A stretch of 37,954 nt of DNA from positions 1 through 37,954 of the IMG/VR virus record IMGVR_UViG_3300047478_000221. The stretch is one strand, 5' to 3'. How positions within the stretch are numbered: the stretch's first letter is position 1; each line of letters begins with the position of its first letter. Made by a program: the position numbers and the translations under genes. This DNA comes from a virus. This document shows, one piece after another, positions 30,897-37,102 of the stretch. Under the pieces are notes generated by a model. The model did no database searches. It was not told the origin of the DNA and saw nothing but the letters and a program-made list of their open reading frames with translations.

Positions 30897-30927
30897 GGGA
30901 ACTATCAAGTATTATTTGACAGTTCCC
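30897..30927. promoter_or_regulatory. Hairpin between ERF and Gp157 genes
   Basis: GGGAACTATCAA (30897-30908) pairs with TTGACAGTTCCC (30916-30927) around a 7-base loop. The mismatch at one step becomes a U-G pair in the leftward transcript. No T tract follows in that direction. It may be a processing or mRNA-stability site, directly before the Gp157 ribosome site. Confidence 0.5.
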
Positions 30928-30935
30928 TATTTTAT

Positions 30936-31505
30936 TTATTTAATCAAATAAGCTTTCAAAGCGTCTATTTGCTCAGTGCTTGCTATAAACTTAATTTCGT
31001 CGCCATTGGGTAGAACTTGAAAGTCTACTTCATAGCCAGAAACTTTTAACCAGTTAGCAAAGTCTTGTTTTTCCATCAGCTTATCAACTCTATATTTGTA
31101 TATAGTTGTTTTAACTACTTGTTTAGCTAATGGTTGTTTTTTATCTGTTACTCCAGATGCAGAATTACCGTCATCATCTTCAGCTTGCATAGCTAGCAAA
31201 CTGCCTAGCGTATAGCGTCTGTAATAAGTAATAGCACTACCAAGCTTTTGGGGATCTCCTAAGTCAGGTAGTTTAATAAAAGACCTGACTCTTTGATCAG
31301 ATTCGGGATCTATTATAAAGGTAGTTAACATATCGCCCTCAACTGGCTGTAATAATACTAGCCCATGTTTTTGTAGCACTGGCTCTACTGCTTCTAGGTA
31401 GCTATTAATATCTGCATAGCTAGACTTATAGAACGGATTCTTTAAGTCTTTCTTAACTGCTGATAACTCTGATTTTACTAATAATAGTTTTTTGTAAATG
31501 CTCAT
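30936..31505 (-). CDS. ERF-family single-strand annealing recombinase
   Basis: This 189-residue protein has the ERF core: FYKSSYADINSYLEAVEPVL, then KHGLVLLQPV, and the AITYYRRYTLGSLLAMQ and EDDDGN signature (about 92-113). ERF proteins anneal complementary single strands and drive phage recombination and circularisation. The C-terminal part is shorter than in P22 Erf. Partners nearby are Gp157, SSB and the DUF1064 nuclease. No exonuclease was recognised in the window. Confidence 0.88.
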   Translation of the reverse strand: MSIYKKLLLVKSELSAVKKDLKNPFYKSSYADINSYLEAVEPVLQKHGLVLLQPVEGDMLTTFIIDPESDQRVRSFIKLPDLGDPQKLGSAITYYRRYTLGSLLAMQAEDDDGNSASGVTDKKQPLAKQVVKTTIYKYRVDKLMEKQDFANWLKVSGYEVDFQVLPNGDEIKFIASTEQIDALKAYLIK

Positions 31506-31506
31506 T

Positions 31507-31701
31507 TTATGTTGTCCTTTTAAATAGTTTTTCTAAATCATAATCAATTGTATTTCTCAAACTTTCCAGCTCAAATAACACGTCTGCTAACACAAACTCC
31601 TTGTCTCTGTGTTGTATTAATGATTGAACATGCTGATTATAGGCTTGCTCAATAGTTATCATCATACCGTCATAATTTTCTGCTAACATTCTACCGTCCA
31701 T
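31507..31701 (-). CDS. Small helical unknown protein
   Basis: This 64-residue acidic helical protein (LADVLFELESLRNTIDYDLE) lies one base upstream of the ERF gene. No motif was recognised. Confidence 0.45.
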   Translation of the reverse strand: MDGRMLAENYDGMMITIEQAYNQHVQSLIQHRDKEFVLADVLFELESLRNTIDYDLEKLFKRTT

Positions 31702-31703
31702 GA

Positions 31704-31916
31704 TTAAACTTCTCCTGTTTTTTCGTTAACTAATCGCATTGAGTCTACATGACCAGCCTCCCAAGCTAGCCCCATTTCTTCAATTTGCTGATTAACTAAT
31801 AGTTCTATATAAGCCCGTACACGATGATAAGCGTTTATTTCTGCTATATCCTCGCTTAAAGGTCGCTTGATAAAGTCCTCAAGCTTACTGTAAATTAGAT
31901 GTGTTTCTATATGCAT
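31704..31916 (-). CDS. Small unknown protein
   Basis: The ATG at 31916 is preferred to one 30 bases earlier because GGGAG precedes it and overlap with the upstream gene is minimal. It encodes 70 residues, mainly helical. No motif was recognised. Confidence 0.45.
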   Translation of the reverse strand: MHIETHLIYSKLEDFIKRPLSEDIAEINAYHRVRAYIELLVNQQIEEMGLAWEAGHVDSMRLVNEKTGEV

Positions 31917-31917
31917 A

Positions 31918-32220
31918 TTATTTACTCCCTTTTTTAGCTGACTCATAAGCTTCTTCTATTGATTTTATGTAATCAATGAGATCGAATCCTGATTCGTCAT
32001 CGTCCTGCATAAATTCTTCTGTTTTGATAGCCTTTCTTATATTCTCAAGTGATTCAGTTAAATAATCTTGGTTATCAATATCGCCACCACAACCACAGCA
32101 GAAACCGTTATCAATACCAAAACCGCATAAGTCATTGACATCGGTAATTGCTTGAAGTGCTTTTAAAGTTAGTTTTTCAAGCTCTTTAAGGTATTCTAGT
32201 TTTGTTTGTATTCCTGTCAT
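31918..32220 (-). CDS. Small protein with a Cys cluster
   Basis: This 100-residue helical protein has a central GFCCGCGGD cluster plus an earlier Cys, which could bind a metal. The rest is acidic. Function is unknown. Confidence 0.5.
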   Translation of the reverse strand: MTGIQTKLEYLKELEKLTLKALQAITDVNDLCGFGIDNGFCCGCGGDIDNQDYLTESLENIRKAIKTEEFMQDDDESGFDLIDYIKSIEEAYESAKKGSK

Positions 32221-32232
32221 TTTATTGTCCTT

Positions 32233-32496
32233 TTATAAACTAATAGATTCAATTTTAGTTATTCGACTAAAATTAATTGGGTACCAATAGCAATCCTTAT
32301 AAACATAAATGTCATTACCGTTGATCCCCTTAACTTTAGCTTTCGCAGGTATATGATCATTAAATCCAGTATTAAAATAAACAATGTCATTAACTTTCAA
32401 GCTCTCGTGATTGCCTAAATGATAATTATGCTTTCTAATCCAGTTTAATGCTTCAGGTTTATCAGCTCTTTCTTTATCTAGATCCCAAATTTCCAT
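32233..32496 (-). CDS. Small beta-barrel-like protein; first gene after the second early promoter
   Basis: This 87-residue protein has a LKVNDIVYFNTGFND segment and a VKGINGNDIYVYKDC segment, an SH3/KOW-like pattern. It follows promoter 32537-32565 with an AAAAGGATAAAATAAA leader. Small phage proteins of this type are common; the role is unknown. Confidence 0.5.
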   Translation of the reverse strand: MEIWDLDKERADKPEALNWIRKHNYHLGNHESLKVNDIVYFNTGFNDHIPAKAKVKGINGNDIYVYKDCYWYPINFSRITKIESISL

Positions 32497-32536
32497 TTTA
32501 TTTTATCCTTTTATTGCTAAAATTAACTACTAACTA

Positions 32537-32565
32537 ACTATATATTTCATATTATATATTGTCAA
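32537..32565 (-). promoter_or_regulatory. Predicted leftward early promoter P2
   Basis: On the minus strand a perfect TTGACA (32565-32560) and TATAGT (32542-32537) are separated by 17 bases, a strong sigma70 match. Its product would start near 32530 and serve the genes from 32496 leftward. The operator at 32580-32599 lies 14 bases upstream of the -35 box. Confidence 0.75.
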
Positions 32566-32572
32566 TTATTTT

Positions 32573-32599
32573 TTTACATAATAGAATGATCATTCTATT
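32573..32599. promoter_or_regulatory. Operator site 1 (20-bp perfect palindrome)
   Basis: The perfect palindrome AATAGAATGATCATTCTATT (32580-32599) lies between the leftward promoter P2 and the regulator's own promoter and touches the latter's -35 box. The 25 bases 32573-32597 match 35571-35595 at 24 positions. It is most simply the binding site of the XRE-type protein encoded at 32635. Confidence 0.75.
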
Positions 32600-32626
32600 G
32601 CTATATGTAAACAAATAATATACAAT
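32598..32626 (+). promoter_or_regulatory. Predicted promoter of the XRE regulator (leaderless)
   Basis: TTGCTA (32598-32603), 17 bases, then TACAAT (32621-32626). Transcription would begin near 32633-32635, at the ATG itself, so the mRNA is probably leaderless; no ribosome site is visible. The -35 box overlaps the operator by two bases, suggesting autorepression. Confidence 0.55.
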
Positions 32627-32634
32627 TATATCTG

Positions 32635-32850
32635 ATGAGCACTACCTTAAAACCGATTCTTAAACATATTGAAAAGACTTATAATTTAAAACCTAGCCAA
32701 GTTGCTAAGGATTTAGGCATTAGCCGTCAAGCATACTTTGGTAAGTATAACCAAAAATCTAACCCGACTTTTAGTTTTATTTTAAAGCTAGCAGATACTT
32801 ATAAAATACCCGCTAGTGAATTGTTTGATCTAATTGCTAAAATTAATTAA
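32635..32850 (+). CDS. XRE-family regulator, probable early-gene repressor
   Basis: This 71-residue protein is a single Cro/CI-type helix-turn-helix domain (LKPSQVAKDLGISRQAYFGK, then FSFILKLADTYKIPASELFD). It has no sensor or dimerisation domain, so it is more Cro-like than CI-like. It is the only plus-strand gene in the early region and lies between leftward genes, two bases from the converging gene at 32853. Palindromic operators next to its own promoter and to both early promoters suggest it controls the early operon and itself. Confidence 0.82.
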   Translation: MSTTLKPILKHIEKTYNLKPSQVAKDLGISRQAYFGKYNQKSNPTFSFILKLADTYKIPASELFDLIAKIN

Positions 32851-32852
32851 AG

Positions 32853-33134
32853 CTATAAGCATACTTTAGCGTTAAAAAGCTTGCTAAATTCTTCTACCCA
32901 ATCCTGATGAACATAAAATTCATATGAGTTAGGGCTTTTGTCAGTAGTAGATTTTGTTTTCTCCTTCATCATAATGACAACCCCCTTTTCGACTAAATCA
33001 CCAACAGGAGAGGGTGATATCAGATGATTTAGGACATAACCATTGCGGTATATTCTGTTTTCTTTTCTAATGCCTAGCATGTGCTTAATTGTCATTAGCT
33101 CATCAATTGTAAATTCTGTATTAATATCAATCAT
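32853..33134 (-). CDS. Unknown protein converging on the regulator
   Basis: This 93-residue protein has an acidic helical start (FTIDELMTIKHMLGIRKENR) and a basic middle. It ends two bases from the XRE stop codon, so early transcripts that read on would be antisense to the regulator gene. No family was recognised. Confidence 0.5.
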   Translation of the reverse strand: MIDINTEFTIDELMTIKHMLGIRKENRIYRNGYVLNHLISPSPVGDLVEKGVVIMMKEKTKSTTDKSPNSYEFYVHQDWVEEFSKLFNAKVCL

Positions 33135-33358
33135 TTTAAACTCTCCAATAATGCTTCTTTAGAAGGAAACAAGTTTTCTTCCCTGTCAAAGGTTTGATGG
33201 TCTTGCATGTAGGTAATCTTAAGTTTAGATCCTCGTATGCCGTCTAGGTAATAACCTTCATAATGAGCAGTTATATTCATTATGTGTAACTTAGCAGGTC
33301 TATTGTTTCTCATATGCCAAACTTCTTGATATGGTTCGTATTTTGTTTCTATTTTCAT
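33131..33358 (-). CDS. Small protein of a paralogous beta-rich pair
   Basis: This 75-residue protein has YEPYQEVWHMRNNRPAKLHI and a NLFPSKEALLESLK end. The next gene upstream (33355) shares the 'vW.....' start and 'LF..K.eLl' end, so they look like relatives. Phage proteins of this small SH3-like type are common but uncharacterised. Confidence 0.5.
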   Translation of the reverse strand: MKIETKYEPYQEVWHMRNNRPAKLHIMNITAHYEGYYLDGIRGSKLKITYMQDHQTFDREENLFPSKEALLESLK

Positions 33359-33576
33359 ATTCTCCTTATTAATTCTCTCTTATTCCTAAATAAGCAATCT
33401 AGTGATCTACTTAGGTTATAGCCCTTAATAGATACACTTCCCTCGTCCCAAACAAACTCAATTTCTCCCTGAAAGGCTCTAGGGACGTGAGATTCTAGTG
33501 TGGTTCTTATGTATTTCCCAGTATGAGGAAATTTAAGGAACCAAACTTTCTCACCTATTTTTGGATTTTCAATCAC
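33355..33576 (-). CDS. Small protein of a paralogous beta-rich pair
   Basis: This 73-residue protein (PKIGEKVWFLKFPHTGKYIR, ending CLFRNKRELIRRI) resembles its neighbour at 33131. It overlaps both neighbours by 4-8 bases. Function is unknown. Confidence 0.5.
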   Translation of the reverse strand: MIENPKIGEKVWFLKFPHTGKYIRTTLESHVPRAFQGEIEFVWDEGSVSIKGYNLSRSLDCLFRNKRELIRRI

Positions 33577-33748
33577 GTTCCCCCCTTTCTTCTTTCATCA
33601 CTATGTCATAGCATTCATTGCTGCACACTGGAGGCTCTACAGGCAAGCCACGACAGCCACATTCAGGGTTATTGAAGCCACAGCAATATTCAACCACATA
33701 ATCCAGTTCTTTATTGCAAACCATGCAATATTCGTTTTGTTTATCCAT
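33569..33748 (-). CDS. Cys-rich zinc-finger-like protein, paralogue of 35175
   Basis: The ATG at 33748 (59 residues, GGGAG six bases upstream) is preferred to one at 33802. The protein has CMVCNKEL, a YVVEYCCGF block, ECGCRGLPVEPPVC and SNECYD. The same Cys spacing and ECGC.G.PVEP..C motif occur in the protein at 35175-35495, so they are diverged copies. At least eight Cys could bind two zinc ions. Confidence 0.6.
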   Translation of the reverse strand: MDKQNEYCMVCNKELDYVVEYCCGFNNPECGCRGLPVEPPVCSNECYDIVMKEERGERD

Positions 33749-33809
33749 AGATTTCTCCCTTATTATTTTGTTAAACACCCATAAATCGTATTGTTTAGTC
33801 ATTATTCCT

Positions 33810-34325
33810 CTAGTTTAGTTTGCTTACAAAGTTTTCAGTTATTGGGTTAATATAACCACTCCAAGCTCCCAACGTTGGCGCCCATTTAAAACCATGTGCT
33901 TTTAAGTCTTGAATAACTTCTGAACTAGGTTTTGCTGGATAGTATATTCTTATCCTGTTTTCATTATGGCATATCTCAAAAGAACAATCAGCCTTATCTG
34001 CTATTACATCCTCCTCAGATTGATAAGATTGGATCTCCTTAATTCTTTTATTAATTCTAGATATCTCAGCATTGTTATTTGTTAATCTCCAAGTTTGAAA
34101 GCCTTGTTTCTCAAAACTATATTTAGGGTTTAATAGCTCTTGAATAGTATTATCTGATAATTTATATAATTCTTTAAGCTTATCAGACTTTTGCTCATTA
34201 GTTAACTTAACTGTTGAACATATCTTATTAATAGCTTTCATATCGTTTTGAAGCTTTGTTAAGGCTTCAAGTTTACGAGTATATTTCTCAATTGCTTGTG
34301 GGTCATTCTTTGTTATTGTTGTCAT
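33810..34325 (-). CDS. Unknown mobile-element protein with 'GFKWAP..GAWSG' domain
   Basis: This 171-residue protein has a helical N-terminal half. LTNNNAEISRINKRIKEIQ follows, and then a C-terminal domain NRIRIYYPAKPSSE, LKAHGFKWAPTLGAWSGYIN. This pairing is common in phage and plasmid proteins, often fused to other domains, but I know no proven activity. Its leader follows hairpin element (a). Confidence 0.55.
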   Translation of the reverse strand: MTTITKNDPQAIEKYTRKLEALTKLQNDMKAINKICSTVKLTNEQKSDKLKELYKLSDNTIQELLNPKYSFEKQGFQTWRLTNNNAEISRINKRIKEIQSYQSEEDVIADKADCSFEICHNENRIRIYYPAKPSSEVIQDLKAHGFKWAPTLGAWSGYINPITENFVSKLN

Positions 34326-34352
34326 TTTATTATTATCCTTTTATTGTTTAAC

Positions 34353-34409
34353 TCTGTAATATAATTACATTATAGAACTAGCTAACAAGCTAGCTCAAAA
34401 TATAATTAG
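34353..34409 (-). repeat. Two-hairpin leader element, copy a
   Basis: It contains hairpin TGTAAT/ATTACA (34355-34369) and hairpin GAACTAGCT/AGCTAGCTC (34375-34396, 9 bp with one G-U in the transcript). The flanks TCTG and ATAATTAG are shared with copies b and c. It lies between the stop at 34411 and the ribosome site of the gene starting at 34325. Confidence 0.7.
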
Positions 34410-34410
34410 C

Positions 34411-34716
34411 TTAATCACAGACAGTATCTGCATAAGCAGGGAGCCCAAGCTTAATTAAATTATTGGCAATTGCTTCAGATTGAGCGAGTGGTATACCTGA
34501 AGCATTATCATATCCAATATATAGGGCTCTTTTCCCTGATCCGTAAGCTTCAGCAAGATACCTGATATTTAATTGTTTTGATGCATCTTGATAAGCTTTC
34601 AAAGTCTTTCTATCTACCTTGCCCAAACAAACATAAGCTCGACCACATCCATAGCCTTGCCCGTTACCTTTATGAGTCAAACCATCTTTGATTGCTTCAA
34701 TAATTTGTTCTTTCAT
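34411..34716 (-). CDS. Unknown protein
   Basis: This 101-residue protein has a Gly/Cys/Tyr segment (KGNGQGYGCGRAYVCLG) and a later YGSGKRALYIGYDNASG. A compact alpha/beta fold is likely. No family was recognised. Copies a and b of the two-hairpin element flank the gene. Confidence 0.5.
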   Translation of the reverse strand: MKEQIIEAIKDGLTHKGNGQGYGCGRAYVCLGKVDRKTLKAYQDASKQLNIRYLAEAYGSGKRALYIGYDNASGIPLAQSEAIANNLIKLGLPAYADTVCD

Positions 34717-34734
34717 TTTATTATTATCCTTTTA

Positions 34735-34796
34735 TCTGTAATCTTAATTAATTACATTACAGATCCAGCTATTAGCTGAATCTAAAACATAATTAG
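34735..34796 (-). repeat. Two-hairpin leader element, copy b
   Basis: It contains TCTGTAAT/ATTACAGA (34735-34763, 8 bp) and AGATCCAGCT paired with AGCTGAATCT (34761-34783, one mismatch). The two stems share bases 34761-34763, so here they are partly exclusive. Flanks match copies a and c. Confidence 0.7.
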
Positions 34797-34802
34797 TAGG
34801 TT

Positions 34803-35108
34803 TTATAATGCATGTTTAAGTTTAAACGATTCGTTGTATATCTGCGGTCTAAAATACCACACAATCGCTTCAATTTCATCTTGGATAACTTCACGATCTT
34901 CTATTCTTGAATTACGACAAACCCAATCATTTTGCACATAAACCGTGTTCGTTTCTTTATTTACTCTAAGATTGAGTTTTTTCATTTTATCAATAGCTTG
35001 ATCTATATTACGTTGATAGTCATTATAAGATGAAGCGTCTGAATGGGTTATTAAAACATCTTTGATCGTGTCATTGCTATAATCTTTCAAGTAGTAGTAT
35101 TTATCCAT
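34803..35108 (-). CDS. Unknown protein
   Basis: This 101-residue protein (YLKDYSNDTIKDVLITHSDA) has a mixed alpha/beta pattern with Arg-rich mid-part. No family was recognised. It is flanked by two-hairpin elements b and c. Confidence 0.5.
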   Translation of the reverse strand: MDKYYYLKDYSNDTIKDVLITHSDASSYNDYQRNIDQAIDKMKKLNLRVNKETNTVYVQNDWVCRNSRIEDREVIQDEIEAIVWYFRPQIYNESFKLKHAL

Positions 35109-35124
35109 TTTATTATCCTTTATA

Positions 35125-35178
35125 TCTGCATAATTGCATTATAAGCCCTAGCCTTAACTAGAGCCTAAATATAATTAG
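35125..35178 (-). repeat. Two-hairpin leader element, copy c
   Basis: It contains TGCA/TGCA (35127-35138, weak) and GCCCTAG paired with CTAGAGC (35145-35164, 7 bp with one G-U in the transcript). The element touches the stop codon of the gene at 35175. The stem sequence differs from copies a and b while pairing is kept. Confidence 0.65.
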
Positions 35179-35495
35179 TTAATGTTATTGATAACTTTAT
35201 CAAAGCAATTATCGCATAGTTGAGGCTCTACAGGAGCACCATTGCAACCACATTCAGCATTAGCAGTAGAGCAACAAACCTCGGTTGTATAAGAGAGCGC
35301 TTGCCCACAAGATAGACACGGTGACATATCAAAACTCCTATCTGCTTTAGAGTTAAGGAATAAACTATAAAATCTTTGCTTACTAATAGATTCAATTTGT
35401 AGGTTGATATCGTTATGATACAGTGCCTTAAGACTATCTAAGTCTATGCCGATTGATTGTATTTGATTATCTTTAATTATTGCGTAATAGTTCAT
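35175..35495 (-). CDS. First early gene: Cys-rich zinc-finger-like protein
   Basis: This 106-residue protein is the first gene after early promoter P1. The N-terminal half is alpha/beta. The C-terminal half has CLSCGQAL, YTTEVCCST, AECGCNGAPVEPQLC and DNCFD, the same Cys layout as the protein at 33569. A role in taking over the host is possible for the first-expressed gene, but unproven. Confidence 0.6.
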   Translation of the reverse strand: MNYYAIIKDNQIQSIGIDLDSLKALYHNDINLQIESISKQRFYSLFLNSKADRSFDMSPCLSCGQALSYTTEVCCSTANAECGCNGAPVEPQLCDNCFDKVINNIN

Positions 35496-35512
35496 ATTAT
35501 CCTTATTAGTTA

Positions 35513-35528
35513 GTAGCTCCCTTGCTAC
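35513..35528 (-). promoter_or_regulatory. 5' hairpin of the first early transcript
   Basis: GTAGC (35513-35517) and GCTAC (35524-35528) pair around a 6-base loop exactly where the P1 transcript is predicted to start. A 5' stem would protect the mRNA or act as an antitermination-type signal. Confidence 0.5.
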
Positions 35529-35534
35529 AAGTTA

Positions 35535-35563
35535 AGTATCGTATATATGATGTCATATGTAAA
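35535..35563 (-). promoter_or_regulatory. Predicted leftward early promoter P1
   Basis: On the minus strand TTTACA (35563-35558), 17 bases, GATACT (35540-35535). It lies between operator 2 and the first early gene at 35495, so it should start the early operon. Confidence 0.65.
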
Positions 35564-35570
35564 GAAAAAG

Positions 35571-35595
35571 TTTACATAATAGAATGACCATTCTA
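35571..35595. promoter_or_regulatory. Operator site 2
   Basis: It matches operator 1 over 25 bases with one change (centre AC instead of AT), keeping AGAATG/CATTCT arms. It lies just upstream of the P1 -35 box, in the same geometry as operator 1 at P2. Confidence 0.72.
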
Positions 35596-35672
35596 CCGTT
35601 TAATTGCTTAATAGAAAATATTTGTATCGTGTAATAAAATAAATATATAGATCGCTAATAGATCGCTATAGA

Positions 35673-35712
35673 TAGTAGCTAATAGTAGCTAATAGTAGCC
35701 AGTAGTAGCTAT
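35673..35712. repeat. 10-bp tandem repeats
   Basis: Four tandem 10-bp units of TAGTAGCTAA or close variants begin at 35673, 35683, 35693 and 35703. Two TAGATCGCTA copies stand just before (35648 and 35659). One-turn spacing puts all units on the same helix face, as in protein-binding arrays. Confidence 0.6.
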
Positions 35713-35801
35713 TAGTAATACTTATGATAATAGGTAAGATGATAAGATATAGTTATGATATGTAATAGTAAATAACTATGTCATGTATCTATAAGAGTGT
35801 A

Positions 35802-35840
35802 TTGCTTGATATATGATGCAGTTGCTTGATATGCTATGCA
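35802..35840. repeat. Paired 19-bp direct repeats
   Basis: TTGCTTGATATATGATGCA (35802-35820) and TTGCTTGATATGCTATGCA (35822-35840) match at 16 of 19 positions and start 20 bases apart, about two helix turns. They may be a binding site pair for an unknown protein. Confidence 0.6.
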
Positions 35841-36040
35841 AGTGTTAGGTATGTGATGTAGTAGTAGGGTAGTGATTTATATTATTTCACACACATAATC
35901 ACATCAAAATATTTAGAACTATCACACATAAATAAATTAAAACAATATTATATTATTATGTACCACAGGCAAGGCAAGGTATATAGTATAGCGTAGCACA
36001 CACAATATATACAGTGCTATCAGTAGGTTATGATTACGTT

Positions 36041-36055
36041 TTAGCCTAATAGAGA
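36041..36055. repeat. 15-bp direct repeat, copy 1
   Basis: TTAGCCTAATAGAGA recurs exactly at 36165-36179, 124 bases on. Function is unknown. Confidence 0.55.
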
Positions 36056-36164
36056 TTGTGTTTTAAATTGTAATCTCGAAATGTAGGGATGTTTACAGAG
36101 CGGTAGCGTATTACAGCAGGTATTCTATCTACCCTAAAATATCAGTCAAGAAATACTTTACAAA

Positions 36165-36179
36165 TTAGCCTAATAGAGA
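36165..36179. repeat. 15-bp direct repeat, copy 2
   Basis: Exact copy of 36041-36055, in the same orientation, in the AT-rich region before the hairpin cluster. Confidence 0.55.
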
Positions 36180-36296
36180 AATTAATTATAAAAATCCCCT
36201 ATAATCTAAAATCCAGTAGATCGTCTAACTCCAAAAATTTTTCAGGTAAATAATAGATCTCGATGATAGATCAGAATCAATTATATAGATTAAAAA

Positions 36297-36416
36297 GGGA
36301 CGAGCGAAGCTATGTCCCGTAAATAATTTGTTCCACGAACGTAGTGAGTAGTGAACAAATAAAAAAACATAACGAAGTTATGAAAGACACACGAGTGAGG
36401 GACGAACAATGTGTGT
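36297..36416 (+). other. Cluster of four hairpins with shared CGA/GTGAG motifs
   Basis: The hairpins are GGGAC/GTCCC (36297-36318), ATTTGTTC/GAACAAAT (36326-36360), CATAAC-GAA-GTTATG (36368-36382) and ACACAC/GTGTGT (36387-36416). Loops and flanks repeat words such as ACGAGCGAAG, ACGAACGTAGTGAG and CGAGTGAGGGACGAAC. A relative of the last word (TGAGTGAGGAACAAAC) recurs at 36565-36580. It may be a packaging site or a structured RNA. Confidence 0.5.
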
Positions 36417-36525
36417 TCCTATAGAAGCAATTAGCAACATCCGCCTTGTGCTAATATCATATTTTTTTTAAATTACCAAGATAATAATTGATTACAGTGT
36501 TTTATTTTATTAGCATTAAGGGGTG

Positions 36526-36554
36526 TTGTAAAGTATTTCTTTATGGCTTATAAT
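36526..36554 (+). promoter_or_regulatory. Predicted late promoter before terS
   Basis: TTGTAA (36526-36531), 17 bases, then a perfect TATAAT (36549-36554). It is the only good rightward promoter seen ahead of terS and should drive the late operon through the circle junction to 19781. Confidence 0.75.
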
Positions 36555-36563
36555 GCATTTTAT

Positions 36564-36605
36564 ATGAGTGAGGAACAAACGATAAAAGCGAGGGGCGAGC
36601 TTTGA
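36564..36605 (+). CDS. Possible 13-codon leader peptide overlapping terS
   Basis: An ATG three bases after the predicted late start site opens a 13-codon frame. Its TGA (36603-36605) overlaps the TTG start of terS. Such a leader could couple or regulate terS translation. Only layout supports it. Confidence 0.3.
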   Translation: MSEEQTIKARGEL

Positions 36606-37102
36606 CGAAGGCTAAAAAATTTATAATGGACGGGAGAACCAAGATTCATATTGATGAGCATGGAAACCCTTATAAGCTACCAGAGGGTAGGCCTTTTAAA
36701 AAGGTTAGCTTTGAGGATAGAGAGTATGTTTTAAATAATGCTTTCTGTACTACTAAAAAAGAGATGGCTGCTCATTTAGGTATGTCTGTACCTTCTTTAG
36801 ATAAACACTTTGCTCAGGAAATAGCTGGTAGTCGTGCTAAGTGGATTAATAAAACTCTTATTGCTGCTGAATTAGCTTTGGCTGAAGGTGTTCCTGCTGT
36901 TATTACTAAAATGCTTGGTAGTTTATGTGGGATGTCTGATACTAGTAAAATTGAGCATACTGGTAAAGATGGCGGTGCTATTGAACTTGTTAGCAAGCCT
37001 CCTCCTATCTCTCGTGAAGAATGGATGAAGCAATATAATCAAAGATTGGTAAATCCGAATCCTGAAATGGAAATCCTTCCTAGTGATGAGTTTGATGACT
37101 GA
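36602..37102 (+). CDS. terS: Terminase small subunit
   Basis: This 166-residue protein starts at TTG 36602 with AGGGG six bases upstream; an ATG 24 bases later lacks a ribosome site. It has a helix-turn-helix (TTKKEMAAHLGMSVPSLDKHF, in two pieces about 51-71). A helical oligomerisation region follows (KTLIAAELALAEGVPAVITK). The basic and acidic tail would contact TerL. TerS recognises the packaging site and starts headful packaging. The stop overlaps terL by 8 bases. Confidence 0.82.
   Translation: MTKAKKFIMDGRTKIHIDEHGNPYKLPEGRPFKKVSFEDREYVLNNAFCTTKKEMAAHLGMSVPSLDKHFAQEIAGSRAKWINKTLIAAELALAEGVPAVITKMLGSLCGMSDTSKIEHTGKDGGAIELVSKPPPISREEWMKQYNQRLVNPNPEMEILPSDEFDD

Larger units (their letters stand above)
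35496..36601. other. Non-coding control region between early and late operons
   Basis: About 1.1 kb has no gene longer than 60 codons. It holds the P1 promoter and operator 2, 10-bp tandem TAGTAGCTAA repeats (35673-35712), and paired 19-bp TTGCTTGATAT repeats (35802-35840). Further on are two copies of TTAGCCTAATAGAGA (36041 and 36165), a cluster of hairpins (36297-36416) and the late promoter. Packaging (pac), replication or partition functions are possible. Confidence 0.8.

Noticed and set aside
32500-36600. Integrase, attachment site or lysogeny module
   Set aside because: Only a small XRE protein is present; no tyrosine or serine recombinase motif was seen in any frame of the window.
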